Source of the DNA: Ruegeria sp. HKCCA6707
Lineage (GTDB): Bacteria; Pseudomonadota; Alphaproteobacteria; Rhodobacterales; Rhodobacteraceae
Direction: 5' to 3'
Length of the DNA stretch: 64,000 bases
NCBI RefSeq assembly: GCF_013033515.1
Contig: NZ_WQEG01000007.1
Coordinates: 85,997 to 149,996, forward strand
The notes beneath the pieces were generated by a model, which saw only the letters and a program-made list of their open reading frames with translations, did no database searches and was not told where the DNA came from. Positions 63,691 to 64,000 of the stretch are shown here, piece after piece (position 1 is the stretch's first letter; each line of letters starts with the position of its first letter). A program made the position numbers and the translations under genes.

Positions 63691-64000
63691 ATGCCCAAAA
63701 GCCTGGCCACTTGTGTTTGTTTGGATACGCTTACACACGAATAGCTCTGTGGGTTCTACTTGGACTAGAGAGCTTAGTGGCGCGAGCGGCAACATTGGGC
63801 TCAAGGCCGTCATCTGAGTCTTTCAGTCAGATGACGGCTTAGGAACGGATAGCGGTCATTGTCGGTGGTCATTCCGAGAAATTTCGCCTGAAGGTCTGCA
63901 TCGGACAGCTGCGGACGTTCGCTGAAATCGGCTCAGCGGCAGAGTTGCGGACTATTCGGACATTGGCGACGTCACTTCATGCTCCTGGCAAATACTTGTC
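63691..64000. other. Non-coding right end of the window
   Basis: 310 bp without a convincing gene. It contains the hairpin at 63806-63838 and an 18-bp motif at 63912-63929 that occurs inverted at 58017-58034. The GCGGAC string repeats at 63911 and 63946. A gene start may lie beyond the edge. Confidence 0.5.
63806..63838. terminator. Perfect 12-bp inverted repeat after the AraC gene
   Basis: GCCGTCATCTGA (63806-63817) and TCAGATGACGGC (63827-63838) flank a 9-nt loop, with only TT after it. It lies 115 bp after the AraC stop codon and is the likely end of that transcript. Confidence 0.55.

Noticed and set aside
63611..63817. A 68-codon frame overlapping the AraC gene end
   Set aside because: Half overlaps the conserved AraC HTH in another frame, and the remainder has no similarity or ribosome site.

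Overview
The window reads as chromosomal DNA of a marine alphaproteobacterium of the Rhodobacterales (Roseobacter group, Ruegeria-like). This rests on gene content: short-form HisG with HisZ, a B12-dependent class II ribonucleotide reductase of about 760 residues, the aerobic cobaltochelatase subunit CobT, the Rhodobacter-type smo/mtlK polyol operon, a DUF1489 gene, and a dispersed G-rich hairpin element that I know, from memory only, as common in this group. Coding density is high and most genes lie in tight operons with 1-11 nt overlaps. I see no rRNA, tRNA, CRISPR array, intact insertion sequence or prophage.

Layout. 0-12.6 kb: the tail of an upstream gene; a three-domain kinase/M23/aminotransferase fusion; hemP; phosphoglycolate phosphatase; acetate kinase; nrdJ; a DUF1489 gene; the hisS-hisZ-hisG operon; slyX. 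12.7-16.2 kb: dnaE. 16.5-26.0 kb: a purine operon, xdhA-xdhB-xdhC followed by a complete BMP-type nucleoside/purine ABC importer and closed by a clear terminator. 26.2-28.0 kb: a lone adenylate-cyclase/TPR gene of lower GC. 28.0-32.4 kb: the Anbu (ancestral proteasome beta-like) cluster with transglutaminase, alpha-E protein, ATP-grasp and a VOC protein. 32.4-37.7 kb: a four-gene polyamine operon (arginine decarboxylase, carboxyspermidine dehydrogenase, carboxyspermidine decarboxylase, agmatinase) that can take arginine plus aspartate semialdehyde to spermidine without decarboxylated SAM.

38-47.5 kb: a YciI-like protein, a LysR regulator, an aspartate:alanine antiporter with aspartate beta-decarboxylase (a proton-motive cycle), a DUF427 protein, aminopeptidase P, CobT and a small exported protein. 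48-55.6 kb: a LacI regulator and the sorbitol/mannitol uptake and oxidation operon. 55.8-57.6 kb: a GntR regulator divergent from an AbrB-family membrane protein, with tandem operator-like repeats between them. 58.3-63.7 kb: an AraC regulator divergent from four overlapping genes for exported proteins (amidohydrolase, DUF3299, GYD-like, OprB-like porin). This last block has lower GC and follows an AT-rich non-coding stretch, so it may have been acquired.

Themes: scavenging of nitrogenous compounds (purines, N-acyl amino acids, aspartate), polyol catabolism, SAM-independent spermidine synthesis, and B12 dependence (nrdJ needs the cofactor that CobT helps make). The best leads are the Anbu cluster, the exported amidohydrolase/porin operon, the three-domain fusion, and a dispersed hairpin element that is translated in frame inside xdhA.
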